A DNA stretch of 64,000 nucleotides from Flavobacterium aquicola (GCF_003385115.1 NZ_QUNI01000013.1:83461-147460); one strand, 5' to 3'; positions 24,902 through 33,699 are shown, counted from the first letter of the stretch. Numbers and translations are program-made. Notes: generated by a model from the letters alone, not told the origin.

Positions 24902-25337
24902 AATGGAGGCGCTTTTAGAAAAATACTTTGAAGGAGAAACAAGTATTGCCGAAGAGAATGAGTTGAAAAACTATTTTTCGTCACTGAATGTTGCACCGCA
25001 TTTAGAACAATACAAACCTTTATTTGGTTTTTTTGCAGATGCTCAAAAAGAAAAATTTGAAAAAGATGTACCGTTTATCCAAAAAAAGCAAAAAGCAGCT
25101 TGGTTATCAATAGCAGCATCGATAGTAGTTTTGATTGGAATAGGAACTTATGCATTTTTTGATATGAATAAAGAAAATGAAAATAAAAAATTAGGCACCT
25201 ATGATGATCCTAAAGAAGCTTTGCAGGCAACTCAAAAGGCATTGGCTTTGCTGTCCAATAACGTAAATATTGGTGTTGAAGGGGTTCAATATATTTATGT
25301 TTATGAAGTAACTAAAGAAAAAGTATTTGTTCAATAA
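24888..25337 (+). CDS. Putative anti-sigma factor, single-pass membrane protein
   Basis: 149 residues. The N-terminal cytosolic part (MEALLEKYFEGETSIAEENELKNYF) resembles the zinc-free anti-sigma domain of flavobacterial anti-sigma factors. A single membrane helix is at about 71-90 (AAWLSIAASIVVLIGIGTYAFF), with about 58 residues outside. The 14-base overlap with the ECF sigma gene supports an anti-sigma role. The downstream DUF4252 genes probably belong to the same operon. Confidence 0.75.
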   Translation: MEYNKMEALLEKYFEGETSIAEENELKNYFSSLNVAPHLEQYKPLFGFFADAQKEKFEKDVPFIQKKQKAAWLSIAASIVVLIGIGTYAFFDMNKENENKKLGTYDDPKEALQATQKALALLSNNVNIGVEGVQYIYVYEVTKEKVFVQ

Positions 25338-25417
25338 AAATAAAGCGAGAGTGATTCTAGAGCACTCAAGCCCAATTGCAGAATTTAAATTTAAAAATAA
25401 TCATTAAATCAAATAAA

Positions 25418-25945
25418 ATGAAAAAGTTAATAATCACATTAGTCTTAGTATTAGTATCAAGTCCGTTTTTTGCGCAATCAGCGTTCGATAAGTTTGACGG
25501 ACAGGAAGAAGTAACATCAATTGTCGTAAATAAAAAGATGTTCGAATTGATGAGTAAAGTAAAAGTTGATACTTCTGATAAAGAAGCACAGCAGTACATG
25601 AACCTGATTAAAAAGTTGGATAATTTAAAGGTGTTTACAACTCAAAATTCCAAAGTGGAAGGGGAAATGAAATTAGCAGCTGATAAATATATAAAAACTG
25701 CTGGTCTGGAAGAATTGATGCGTATAAATGATAAGGGCAAAAATGTCAAAATCATGGTTAAATCTGGCGCCAAAGATACTCAGATAAAAGAGCTGCTTAT
25801 GTACATAGAAGGAGGTAAAGGGGAGGAGACAGTATTGATGTCACTGACTGGTGATTTTGATCTGAATGAGATATCAGTTTTGACTGATAAAATGAAAATT
25901 CCTGGAGGAGACGATCTGAAAAAAGCAACCAAAGGCAAAAAGTAA
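25418..25945 (+). CDS. DUF4252 domain secreted protein
   Basis: 175 residues from ATG 25418; the longer TTG-initiated frame from 25376 would put 14 charged residues ahead of the signal peptide and is unlikely. The signal peptide is LIITLVLVLVSSPFFAQ. The mature part (SAFDKFDGQEEVTSIVVNKKMFELM, MNLIKKLDNLKVFTTQ) matches DUF4252, a Bacteroidota envelope family of unknown function that often follows a sigma/anti-sigma pair. The next gene, also DUF4252, begins one base after this stop. Confidence 0.85.
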   Translation: MKKLIITLVLVLVSSPFFAQSAFDKFDGQEEVTSIVVNKKMFELMSKVKVDTSDKEAQQYMNLIKKLDNLKVFTTQNSKVEGEMKLAADKYIKTAGLEELMRINDKGKNVKIMVKSGAKDTQIKELLMYIEGGKGEETVLMSLTGDFDLNEISVLTDKMKIPGGDDLKKATKGKK

Positions 25946-25946
25946 G

Positions 25947-26486
25947 ATGAAACTTGTATTATTTATAATTGCATTATTGAGCAGTCTGCTTTTTGGCAGC
26001 TGTAATTCTGAACCGTCTCTGCAGAAATACTTTGTAGAAAATACCGAGAACAAAAATTTCATTGCCTTAGATATTTCATCAAATATTTTGGATGTTGATA
26101 AAGCCAAATTAACTACAGCTCAAAGTGAAGCTTTGCAGTCTTTTGATAAAATTAATGTTTTGGCTTTTAAATTAGACGATAAGAATAAATCACAATTCGA
26201 GGCGGAACGTGCCAAAGTGAATCTGATTTTAAAAGACCCAAAATACCAGCAGCTGATGAAGTTTAGTTCAGGGAAACAAGGAGCTTCGGTTACCTACGTA
26301 GGATCCGATGATCATATAAATGAATTTGTGTTTTTTGCCAATAAAAATGATGCTGGTTTCGCGGTTGTTAGAGTTTTAGGAAAAGATATGAATCCGACGC
26401 ATATTATGAATATGATTTCGGTTTTGAAAGAATCTAAAATTGATTTGGAACAATTAAAACCATTGCAGGAATTAATTAAGAAATAG
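25947..26486 (+). CDS. DUF4252 domain lipoprotein
   Basis: 179 residues with a lipobox SLLFGSCNS (Cys at about 19). The mature chain has the DUF4252 layout (LQKYFVENTENKNFIALDISSNIL, ALQSFDKINVLAFKLDD) and is a diverged paralog of the preceding protein. The two are expected to be co-translated. They may report envelope state to the sigma/anti-sigma pair upstream, but that is only inference from gene order. Confidence 0.82.
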   Translation: MKLVLFIIALLSSLLFGSCNSEPSLQKYFVENTENKNFIALDISSNILDVDKAKLTTAQSEALQSFDKINVLAFKLDDKNKSQFEAERAKVNLILKDPKYQQLMKFSSGKQGASVTYVGSDDHINEFVFFANKNDAGFAVVRVLGKDMNPTHIMNMISVLKESKIDLEQLKPLQELIKK

Positions 26487-26530
26487 GTTTTATAACGATC
26501 ATCAATAATCAGAAAACGAATTCAAGTTAA

Positions 26531-26569
26531 AAGAGCGTTTCGAAAGTCTTTTCGGAACGCTTTTTTTAT
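26531..26569. terminator. Bidirectional terminator
   Basis: A 12-bp stem (26534-26545 with 26550-26561, one G-T pair) with an A-run before and a T-run after it. It closes the DUF4252 operon on the plus strand and overlaps the end of the convergent MocA-like gene. Confidence 0.85.
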
Positions 26570-27192
26570 GCCTTAGAAAATACCGCCCAATCCTCTGGAG
26601 TATTTAAATTTTTTACGATTGAAGAATCGGTTACGGTAATTGTTGTTATTCCTGAAGGATTTGTTTTTTTTATTTCTAAATCCAATCGGCTGTTTTTATC
26701 AGCTGGATCTAGTCGAAGCAATGGATTCCAAAAATCGGGATGCAGTTTTATGGGATGCCCATTTTTGCCTTCAAAATTTGGAAGTACAATTTGGCTTTGA
26801 GTTTCGATGATTGTCTGTAACTCGGCAGTGTTCAATATTGGAACGTCAATAGGATTTGTCAATACCGATTTATTTCGAGGTATTTGCTGTAAGACCGTTT
26901 GGAGGGTAGAGAAAGAACCCATTTCTGGATTACTGTTAATGATTACTCGAATCCGAATTTTGTTGTAAATAACAAATTCTGATTGTGCCTGTTTTAACAA
27001 AGGTATTTTGTCTATGTATTCCTTAGAGTGATGCCCTAGCCCAATATAAATTTCGGTTATTGCTGCGTCCGAAATTCTCTTAATTTGTTCCAAAATCCAA
27101 TAGCTGTTTTGGTATTGGAGCAATCCTTTTGCAATTCCCATTCTTTCAGATTTTCCGCCTGCCAGTAATATGAATATGGTGTCATTTTTCAT
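26566..27192 (-). CDS. MocA-like molybdenum cofactor nucleotidyltransferase
   Basis: 208 residues. The nucleotidyltransferase start LLAGGKSERMGIAKGLLQY (residues 9-27) is the MobA/MocA signature L-A-G-G-x-S-x-R-M-G-x-x-K. Further matches are NPEMGSFSTLQTVLQ and the metal-binding TNPIDVPIL segment, then NGHPIKLHPDFW. Such enzymes attach CMP (MocA) or GMP (MobA) to molybdopterin. Beside xdhC and a two-subunit hydroxylase, the CMP-type role is favoured but not proven. It overlaps xdhC by 11 bases. Confidence 0.85.
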   Translation of the reverse strand: MKNDTIFILLAGGKSERMGIAKGLLQYQNSYWILEQIKRISDAAITEIYIGLGHHSKEYIDKIPLLKQAQSEFVIYNKIRIRVIINSNPEMGSFSTLQTVLQQIPRNKSVLTNPIDVPILNTAELQTIIETQSQIVLPNFEGKNGHPIKLHPDFWNPLLRLDPADKNSRLDLEIKKTNPSGITTITVTDSSIVKNLNTPEDWAVFSKA

Positions 27193-27943
27193 AATAGGCT
27201 TTCAGTAATTCGGAGGCGATGCTTATGGCAATTTCTTTTGGTGAATTACCGCCTAAATCCAATCCAATGGGGCAGTGGACAGGTGAGATTCCTGCTTTAA
27301 AATTCAATTCATTTATCAGCATATTATTGAATTTGTTTTTCTTGGTCTTACTGCCTATCAGTCCAATATATTTTGTCTGCTCGTGCAGTGCCAAAGCGGT
27401 AATTTCAAAATCAAGTTTGTGATCGTGAGTCAGTATAACGACATAGCAGTTTGGTCCCCAGTTTACAGTTTGTTTATAAAGATCAAAAGGAGTATCACTA
27501 TAATTAACTGCCGAGTCAATTTCGATAGTTTCTTTCCAGTTTTCTCGGGTATCAAGAAGTGTAATTGAAAAAGGAGTGTCTTTTAAAACCTGACAGATAG
27601 CTGTGCCAATATGTCCAGCTCCAAAAATGTATAATTCTTGGGATTGATTCATGGGTTCGATAATTAATTCTACTTTTCCGCCACAGCATTGTTCAAATTC
27701 AGGTCCTAGCGTATAAGAACATTCTAAGATTTTATTTTCCCGAATAGATCGAACTGCTTCATCGATTACTTGAAATTCTAATTTTCCGCCTCCAATAGTT
27801 CCAAAAAAATCTTTTTGCGGTGTTACAATCATTCTGGAACCTATTCTGCATGGGGCTGAGCCTAAAATTTTGGTAACAGTAACTAGGGCAACAGGTTTCT
27901 TTTTATTTTTAAATTCCTGTAATAGCTCAATCCAGTTGTTCAT
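27182..27943 (-). CDS. XdhC/CoxI-family molybdenum hydroxylase maturation protein
   Basis: 253 residues. The N-terminal XdhC/CoxI domain has ALVTVTKILGSAPCRIGSRMIV and CCGGKVELIIEPM. The C-terminal Rossmann-like domain starts with LYIFGAGHIGTAICQVL and ends with CPIGLDLGGNSPKEIAISIASELL. XdhC-type proteins receive the molybdenum cofactor, support its sulphuration and insert it into the target hydroxylase. It lies directly downstream of the hydroxylase genes, with the interspersed repeat copy C between them. Confidence 0.92.
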   Translation of the reverse strand: MNNWIELLQEFKNKKKPVALVTVTKILGSAPCRIGSRMIVTPQKDFFGTIGGGKLEFQVIDEAVRSIRENKILECSYTLGPEFEQCCGGKVELIIEPMNQSQELYIFGAGHIGTAICQVLKDTPFSITLLDTRENWKETIEIDSAVNYSDTPFDLYKQTVNWGPNCYVVILTHDHKLDFEITALALHEQTKYIGLIGSKTKKNKFNNMLINELNFKAGISPVHCPIGLDLGGNSPKEIAISIASELLKAYYEK

Positions 27944-28006
27944 TAAAATAAATATTCGTTTTAATTTTTTTGTGTTTGCATCAAATTTTGTTCCGTGCTG
28001 TTATCT

Positions 28007-28091
28007 GCGTTAGGGATGGTAGTGGCATCCTTTATTGCCGGGGTTCGGCAATAAAGATATAACGGACAGCCCGGCCCTTGTGGTAACGCCC
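28007..28091 (+). repeat. Interspersed structured repeat, copy C
   Basis: Same element as 15956-16040 in the opposite orientation. The stem here is TTTATTGCCG (28031-28040) with its complement (28046-28055), loop GGGTT; the outer GCGTTA and TAACGC ends can pair. It lies between xdhC and the hydroxylase large-subunit gene. Confidence 0.85.
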
Positions 28092-28101
28092 AGAAAATAA
28101 T

Positions 28102-30285
28102 TTATACCAGATCATAATCACTTAAAGGCAGATTGTAATATCGTTTTCCTGTAAGCTTAAATATCGCATTGATAATAGCAGGAGCAATTACAGGAACTCC
28201 AGGTTCTCCTACGCCGGTTGGTCTATCAGTACTTTCAACAATTTCTACATGAACCTTTGGTGCTTCATTCATCCGGATCATTCGGTAATCACTATAGCTG
28301 TTTTGTTCAATAGCACCATCATTCGCTGTTATTTTTCCGTAATAAGCTATCGACATTCCAAATACTGCAGCACCTTCTAACTGCGCTGTTATGGTGTTTT
28401 TATTGACCGCTGTTCCGCAGTCAATAACCGTATATACATTGTGAACTTTTACTTTGTCATCAGCCATCGATACTTCGACTACAGAAGCGACATAAGAATA
28501 AAAACTATAATGAACAGCCAGTCCGTAAGCGTGTCCTTTAGGTAAAGGTTTGCTATAGTTGGCATTTTTTGCCGCCAGTTTCAAAACGTTTTTTAAACGT
28601 GCAGTATCATATTTAATAGAATCTTTGGTGTCTTGAATACGATCGCTGCCAATTAATTTTAGGCGAAATTCCAAGGGGTCTTGTTTTGCAGCATAAGCCA
28701 GTTCATCGGCAAATACATTGATAGAAAAACCGTGAAGAATATTGATTACAGAACGCATCCAGCCAATACGGACCATAGCAGGTGCCTGTCCCGATTCTAC
28801 TTTGAAGTTTTTTATTTCAAAAGGTACGTCTGCAGCGCTGCCGGCTTCCCATCCTGCAGGATAATCAGTCCCTGGCTGAAAAGTTGACATAATAGAAGGA
28901 AATGCGGAACGATGCAGCCAGCCCGAAACATTGCCTTGTGCGTCCAGCGATGCTTTCATGTATTGCGCACTTACAGTATGATAGTAACCATGTTTTATAT
29001 CGTCTTCCCGCGTCCAGACCACTTGAACAGGAGCTTTGATAGTTTTCGAAACCATAACAGCTTCTACAATATAATCGGGTTTTGATTTTCGGCCAAAACC
29101 GCCACCTAAAAAAGTAACATTTACAGTAACTTTATCTACAGTAGTGCTTAGGTAAGCGGCAACTTCGTCTCGTGCATCCTGTGGAGACTGTGTAGGAACC
29201 CAAACTTCGCAGCTGTCTCCTTGCACCCATGCCACAGCATTAGGAACTTCCATTGGGGCGTGTGCCAAATGGGGTAATTGAAAAGTACTTTCCACAACTT
29301 TTGCAGCTTCACCAAAAGCTTTATTTACATCACCAGTTTCTTTTTCGACTTTTCCAGCTGTGTGAACTCTTTCGGTTAATTCAGCCATGTATTTTTCCGA
29401 ATTATACCCTTCATTTTTGCCATAATTCCACTGAATTTCCAGTGCTGCTTTTCCTTTAAAAGCCGCCCAGGTATTACTAGCAATCACGGCAACACCTCCC
29501 AAAGGACCAAATGGTTTTTCAATTCTTGGAAATTCAATAACATCTTCTACGCCTTTAATTTTCATTGCTGCCGTTTTATCGAATGATTTAACGGTGCCAA
29601 AAGCTACAGGACATCGAGCTATCGCAACGACTTTCATGTTGGGTAAGCGCTTGTCGATTCCAAAAACAGCACTCCCGTTTGCAAAATCTTTGACATCAAT
29701 ACTTTTTAGATTTTTACCAATGTATTTAAAATCTTTTGGATCTTTATAAGTGATATTAGCTGGCACAGGAAGCGTTGTTACTACATCAACTAATTCTCCA
29801 AAACCAATTTTTTTACCGCTGGTATGAATGATAAAATGATTTTGTGCGCTACATTCACTTTCATTAACCTGCCACTTTTTTGCAGCAGCGGTTATTAGCA
29901 TCATTCGGGTCATGGCGCCCATTTTTCGCATAGTTTCATAAAAACCAACGATACTTCGGGAACCATCGGTGTTTTGATCTCCATATTTGGCATCACCAAC
30001 AGCTTGCTTCACCGAAACTTTATTCCAGTCAGCTTCCATTTCGTCTGCAACGACAGAGGTTAAAGAGGTGCGCACACCATTACCCATTTCAGAACGGGAA
30101 GCAACAATAATAAGACTTCCGTCCGAATTTAATTGTACAAATAGATTAGGGTTAAATTCTGTTAGACTTCCGACCGCTATATCATTAGCTAGTAAATTAT
30201 AATTACACCCTAAGATTAAACCTCCCGAAGCCAATCCTACGTTTCTGATAAAAACCCTGCGGCTTAAATTTTGAATTTCATTCAT
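28102..30285 (-). CDS. Molybdopterin-binding subunit of an aldehyde/isoquinoline-type oxidoreductase (IorB-like)
   Basis: 727 residues. A Tat signal is at the N-terminus (NLSRRVFIRNVGLASGGLILGC), so the enzyme is exported folded with cofactor. The domain order is that of the xanthine oxidase family's Mo-binding subunit: LVQLNSDGSLIIVASRSEMGNGVRTSL, LGGGFGRKSKPDYIVEAV, and the active-site segment GVGEPGVPVIAPAIINAIF near the C-terminus, with the catalytic Glu. The ferredoxin-like subunit gene precedes it by two bases. The physiological substrate is unknown; periplasmic aldehyde or N-heterocycle oxidation is typical of the family. Confidence 0.92.
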   Translation of the reverse strand: MNEIQNLSRRVFIRNVGLASGGLILGCNYNLLANDIAVGSLTEFNPNLFVQLNSDGSLIIVASRSEMGNGVRTSLTSVVADEMEADWNKVSVKQAVGDAKYGDQNTDGSRSIVGFYETMRKMGAMTRMMLITAAAKKWQVNESECSAQNHFIIHTSGKKIGFGELVDVVTTLPVPANITYKDPKDFKYIGKNLKSIDVKDFANGSAVFGIDKRLPNMKVVAIARCPVAFGTVKSFDKTAAMKIKGVEDVIEFPRIEKPFGPLGGVAVIASNTWAAFKGKAALEIQWNYGKNEGYNSEKYMAELTERVHTAGKVEKETGDVNKAFGEAAKVVESTFQLPHLAHAPMEVPNAVAWVQGDSCEVWVPTQSPQDARDEVAAYLSTTVDKVTVNVTFLGGGFGRKSKPDYIVEAVMVSKTIKAPVQVVWTREDDIKHGYYHTVSAQYMKASLDAQGNVSGWLHRSAFPSIMSTFQPGTDYPAGWEAGSAADVPFEIKNFKVESGQAPAMVRIGWMRSVINILHGFSINVFADELAYAAKQDPLEFRLKLIGSDRIQDTKDSIKYDTARLKNVLKLAAKNANYSKPLPKGHAYGLAVHYSFYSYVASVVEVSMADDKVKVHNVYTVIDCGTAVNKNTITAQLEGAAVFGMSIAYYGKITANDGAIEQNSYSDYRMIRMNEAPKVHVEIVESTDRPTGVGEPGVPVIAPAIINAIFKLTGKRYYNLPLSDYDLV

Positions 30286-30287
30286 GA

Positions 30288-30755
30288 CTAGTGTTTGTTT
30301 TTAAGTTTCGCAGTATGTTTGATGGCGCTCTTGATGCGCTGATAAGTCCCGCAGCGGCAAATATTACCGCTCATGGCATCGTCAATATCAGTATCCGAAG
30401 GATTTTTATTAGAATTAAGTAAAGATGCAGCAGTTATTAACTGTCCAGGCTGGCAGTAACCGCATTGCGGTATATTGAATTCCTCCCAGGCTTTTTGCAG
30501 TAATTGTAAATTTTCAGTGGTACCTTCAATAGTGGTAATATTTTTACCAGCAACCGTTTCGACAGGAGTCAGGCAGGAGTAAGTGGCAACATTATCTACA
30601 AGCACTTTGCAGGCACCGCATGCACCTATTCCGCATCCAAATTTGGTGCCCGTAAGGCCAATGATATCTCTAATGGCCCAAAGCAAAGGCATTTCGGGAT
30701 CAACATCAATAGTATGTTTCTTTTTGTTTATGAAAAGTGTAGTCATTAGATTCAT
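30288..30755 (-). CDS. (2Fe-2S) subunit of the molybdenum hydroxylase (IorA-like)
   Basis: 155 residues. The plant-type cluster motif GCGIGACGACKVLVDN and distal Cys are at about residues 40-63. The second, helical cluster domain has CGYCQPGQ and NICRCGTYQRI. It carries electrons from the Mo subunit encoded just downstream. A start three codons later (MTTLFINKKK) is equally plausible. No FAD-subunit gene is present, as in IorAB-type enzymes that pass electrons to cytochromes. Confidence 0.94.
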   Translation of the reverse strand: MNLMTTLFINKKKHTIDVDPEMPLLWAIRDIIGLTGTKFGCGIGACGACKVLVDNVATYSCLTPVETVAGKNITTIEGTTENLQLLQKAWEEFNIPQCGYCQPGQLITAASLLNSNKNPSDTDIDDAMSGNICRCGTYQRIKSAIKHTAKLKNKH

Positions 30756-31027
30756 TTTTACATTTAGGAAGCTGAAAGTTATTACTTTTTTTAAAATTTA
30801 TTGGTTTCAAATTACTCGAAATACTTTTTGCCTATAGTGCATTTGCCTTTGAGCTTCTGAAAAAGCAGAAAGAGAAGAGGCTTGTGGGTTTTAAATACTT
30901 ATTGTAAATGTATGAAATTCAGTAGTATATACGTTTTTTTGTAAGCGGGAATATTTTGTAATTATATAATTTAAAAATAATAATGAATTGGTTTGTAATT
31001 GCCTTATGTAGAAATAAAACTTTCGGG
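30756..31027. other. Upstream region of the hydroxylase operon
   Basis: About 270 AT-rich bases between two minus-strand operons. No open frame, tRNA or riboswitch was recognised, and I did not find a convincing TAnnTTTG on the minus strand. It presumably holds the promoter of the hydroxylase genes. Confidence 0.3.
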
Positions 31028-31034
31028 TATAAAA

Positions 31035-31066
31035 AAAGGCAATTAGAATTTAAATTCTACTGCCTT
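31035..31066 (-). terminator. Terminator of the purine-transport operon
   Basis: AAGGCA and TAGAATTT arms pair with AAATTCTA and TGCCTT, with one internal mismatch. Read on the minus strand it is followed by seven T residues, 28 bases past the stop of the Tsx-like gene. Confidence 0.8.
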
Positions 31067-31093
31067 CTTGGTATATAATTTTAAAAAAAATCT

Positions 31094-31786
31094 TTAGAAT
31101 GCGTATTTTGCCATAATAGTTGGGAATACTTCAAATTCTTCTGATGGAAGAAAGTTGTTACTGATTTCAACTTCCGAACCGAGAGAGAAGTTTTTGCTGA
31201 AATTGTAGAGAAATTGAGGTTCGGTTAATAAAATTGCTTTTTTGCTCGACCCGTCAGCTCTGTCCTCTGACCAGAAATCTAGAAAACCTCTTACAGTTAC
31301 CTTATTGTTGAATAAGTTTTGGAACCACACAGCTGTGAATTGCCCGTCGAGTCCAGATGATCCATGCGTGTTTTTGTACAGATAACTAGTGTTCAGTGTG
31401 AAGCTGCCAATCTTGATAGGGAAACCTAAACCGGCCAAAAAAGCACGATTAATGGGGAATCCGAGTGGATTCTCAGGACTGTTTTCTTTGTCATCGGTCA
31501 TCAAAAAACCATCATTGTATTCAATGTGAAAATTTAGTCCATCCATAAAACTATTCTTGATATTGAATTTCCGAGCAATTTCAAAGTAAGCCAAATTTGC
31601 TGAATCACTGCGTCCGAAGTTGAAATCAGTAAAGAAGAAAGTGCTTCCTAGATTGTCTGGTTTAAAAAATTCGAATGTGAAGGTTGTATATTGTCTTTCG
31701 GGTAAAAAGTCATAATGAAGCTGGGCTTCCTGGGCTTTGATATAACAAGAAAATAAAAGAGCAAATAATAAGTGCTTAATTTTCAT
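31094..31786 (-). CDS. DUF5020 / Tsx-like outer-membrane protein
   Basis: 230 residues. The signal peptide (LLFALLFSCYIKAQ) is followed by a strand-rich chain (QLHYDFLPERQYTTFTFEFFKPDNLGSTFFFTDFNF, ending VFPTIMAKYAF with terminal Phe), as in the DUF5020 group related to the nucleoside channel Tsx. It follows the purine permease gene by 27 bases, which suggests an outer-membrane route for purines or nucleosides feeding the permease. The substrate is inference. Confidence 0.8.
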   Translation of the reverse strand: MKIKHLLFALLFSCYIKAQEAQLHYDFLPERQYTTFTFEFFKPDNLGSTFFFTDFNFGRSDSANLAYFEIARKFNIKNSFMDGLNFHIEYNDGFLMTDDKENSPENPLGFPINRAFLAGLGFPIKIGSFTLNTSYLYKNTHGSSGLDGQFTAVWFQNLFNNKVTVRGFLDFWSEDRADGSSKKAILLTEPQFLYNFSKNFSLGSEVEISNNFLPSEEFEVFPTIMAKYAF

Positions 31787-31813
31787 AAAGCTTATAGATT
31801 TTAGAATTTGAAG

Positions 31814-33115
31814 TTAATGCATTTGCGAAATGATGATTTCTAATATTGAAAAGAGCCCAATTCCCCACATGATTGGATGGACTTTGTTTGTGTTTTTTGT
31901 TGCTAGACATAAAATGACATATGATGAAAAACCATATGCAATTCCAGAACTTATACTGTAAGTTAACGGCATTAAAATTAAGGTTAGAAAAGTAGGGACA
32001 GCGATATAAAGTTCTGTGAAATTAATTTTAGCTAAATGTTTTGCCATAAAAATTCCAACCAGAATAAGTGCTGGTGCAGTGGCATAGGCAGGAACAATCC
32101 CAATTATGGGAGCAAAGAACATGGCAAGAAAGAATAATCCGGCTGTAAAAACGGAACTCAATCCGGTTCTGGCACCATTGGCAATGCCTGCTGCCGATTC
32201 TATATAAGTCACAGTGCTGCTGGTTCCTAAAACACCGCTGAATGCTGTTGCAACGGCATCGGCTTCCAGAACTTTTTTGATGTGAGGCATTTTTCCTTCT
32301 TTATTAATTAACCCTGCTTCCATAGAACAGGCAATAGCTGTTCCGATAGAGTCAAATAGATTTACAAATAAAAACGAAAAAATAGGAGCAATGAAAGTGA
32401 TTTTTAGAACAGAAAGGATTTCTAATTTCCCGAAAACAGGGGCTATAGAAGGAGGAGTGCTTATTAATTCTGTAGGTATTTTTATGGAGTCGTCAAATAT
32501 AAAACCAAGAAGGGTTGCAGCTAGTATTCCAATGAGGATGGAGCCTTTTACTTTTCGGATTTCCAAAAACACCGTGATGATGAAAGCAATGAGTCCAATG
32601 ACTACTGCTGGAGTGAATTTTCCCAGACCTACCAAAGTTTCTGGATTGGCAACGATGAGTCCCATTTGTTTGAAACCAATAAAAGCGATAAACAGTCCAA
32701 TACCGGCACCAATAGCGACTCGCAGCGATTCGGGTATGGCATCGACTATTTTGTGACGGATCCCGAGAATCGAAATGATAACAAAAACTATCCCCGATAA
32801 CGTAACCACACCCAGTGCCTGCTGCCATGTGGCACCATCGCTCATAACAAGTGTAAAGGCAAACATTGCATTGAGTCCCATTCCTGGTGCCATTGCAAAA
32901 GGGACATTTGCCCAAAGACCTACCAAAAGGGTTCCTACGATTGCTGCGATACAGGTAACACTAATAAGCGCTGCTTTGTCCATTCCTGCGGCCGAAAGAA
33001 TGTTGGGGTTTACAAAAATGATATAGGCCATTGTTAAAAAAGTGACAGTTCCGCCAATGGCTTCCTGTTTGAAAGAAGTGTTTCTTTCCCGAAGTTTGAA
33101 AATTTTGTCTAGCAT
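31814..33115 (-). CDS. NCS2-family purine permease (AzgA/GhxP type)
   Basis: 433 residues with about twelve membrane helices. Family signatures are EAIGGTVTFLTMAYIIFVNPNILSAAGMD at the N-terminus, FAMAPGMGLNAMFAF (about 72-86), and GTSSTVTYIESAAGIANGARTGL (about 298-320), the AzgA-type substrate and proton region. Members import guanine, hypoxanthine or adenine. The Tsx-like gene follows in the same operon. No purine riboswitch was found upstream. Confidence 0.9.
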   Translation of the reverse strand: MLDKIFKLRERNTSFKQEAIGGTVTFLTMAYIIFVNPNILSAAGMDKAALISVTCIAAIVGTLLVGLWANVPFAMAPGMGLNAMFAFTLVMSDGATWQQALGVVTLSGIVFVIISILGIRHKIVDAIPESLRVAIGAGIGLFIAFIGFKQMGLIVANPETLVGLGKFTPAVVIGLIAFIITVFLEIRKVKGSILIGILAATLLGFIFDDSIKIPTELISTPPSIAPVFGKLEILSVLKITFIAPIFSFLFVNLFDSIGTAIACSMEAGLINKEGKMPHIKKVLEADAVATAFSGVLGTSSTVTYIESAAGIANGARTGLSSVFTAGLFFLAMFFAPIIGIVPAYATAPALILVGIFMAKHLAKINFTELYIAVPTFLTLILMPLTYSISSGIAYGFSSYVILCLATKNTNKVHPIMWGIGLFSILEIIISQMH

Positions 33116-33468
33116 TATTTTGCTGTTTACTGGTTAGTTTTTAGTTGGATTAAATCACTAGATAATAGTTTGTATTATTTATGCTGGCGAATAAGGCATT
33201 AAAAAATAGTAAATGAAATTGGAAGGTTTAAATATGGAAACATCCATAAAGGAAGCTCCAGTCCAATTCTTTATTTCTAAAAAAAAAGTTTCCAAGTAAA
33301 ATTACATTATTTTGTATTAATGCTTATTTGTAACAGGGAAGACTTATTAAATTTAAATGCGGAGCAAAATTATTTGGTTTTAGAGCAAATTGAGATGATA
33401 AAAATCATAAGATTAAGAAAAATCCAGAATTTGTTTAATATGGAAGGAGTGAGTTTTTTTTAAATAGA
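33116..33468. other. Non-coding region left of the genomic island
   Basis: About 350 AT-rich bases without a credible gene. It should contain the promoter of the minus-strand purine permease gene. A minus-strand TAATTTTG at about 33366-33373 fits TAnnTTTG but lies 250 bases from the start codon. Confidence 0.3.
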
Positions 33469-33494
33469 AAAACCTCTGAAAGTACAGAGGTTTT
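33469..33494 (-). terminator. Terminator just outside the left end of the island
   Basis: AAAACCTCTG (33469-33478) pairs with 33485-33494 around AAAGTA. On the minus strand it is followed by T residues. Before island insertion it would have lain directly downstream of the minus-strand tRNA-Lys-Lys-Leu transcript, so it is probably that operon's original terminator. Confidence 0.7.
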
Positions 33495-33516
33495 CGAGTA
33501 AGGTAGTCTTGAATTA

Positions 33517-33531
33517 GTGACCATGGAGGGA
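33517..33531. repeat. Left attachment site (15-bp direct repeat)
   Basis: GTGACCATGGAGGGA is identical to 47961-47975, which is the 3' end of tRNA-Leu(GAG). Just inside it lies the tyrosine-integrase gene. This is the expected duplication of the tRNA 3' end on integration. Confidence 0.88.
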
Positions 33532-33645
33532 GCAAAGCCCGTGTATTTACATAAAATCTAAAATACTTAAAAGTCCCATATATAAAGGGATTGTTGTTTT
33601 TTAAGTTCGTAGTGATTCGCAATAATTCGCATAAATACATTAAAA

Positions 33646-33666
33646 GTGTAGCAAAAGTGTAGCAAT
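33646..33666 (+). repeat. Left-end tandem repeats GTGTAGCAAAA, candidate integrase arm sites
   Basis: Two head-to-tail copies of an 11-base unit (GTGTAGCAAAA, GTGTAGCAATA), 115 bases inside the left attachment site and just before the integrase gene. The same unit occurs twice in the same orientation at 47907-47928 near the right end. Confidence 0.65.
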
Positions 33667-33671
33667 ATTTA

Positions 33672-33679
33672 TATATTTG
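33672..33679 (+). promoter_or_regulatory. -7 element TATATTTG of the integrase gene
   Basis: Exact TAnnTTTG match 21 bases before the ATG at 33700, adjacent to the candidate arm sites, so integrase binding could affect its own promoter. Confidence 0.55.
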
Positions 33680-33699
33680 GTTTTAAATTTTCAAATATC

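Noticed and set aside
32391..32915. Long open frames on both strands within the permease gene
   Set aside because: They are shadows of the NCS2 gene in other frames, with implausible composition.
33116..33468. Purine riboswitch upstream of the NCS2 permease
   Set aside because: The conserved purine-aptamer loops were not found; the region is simply AT-rich.
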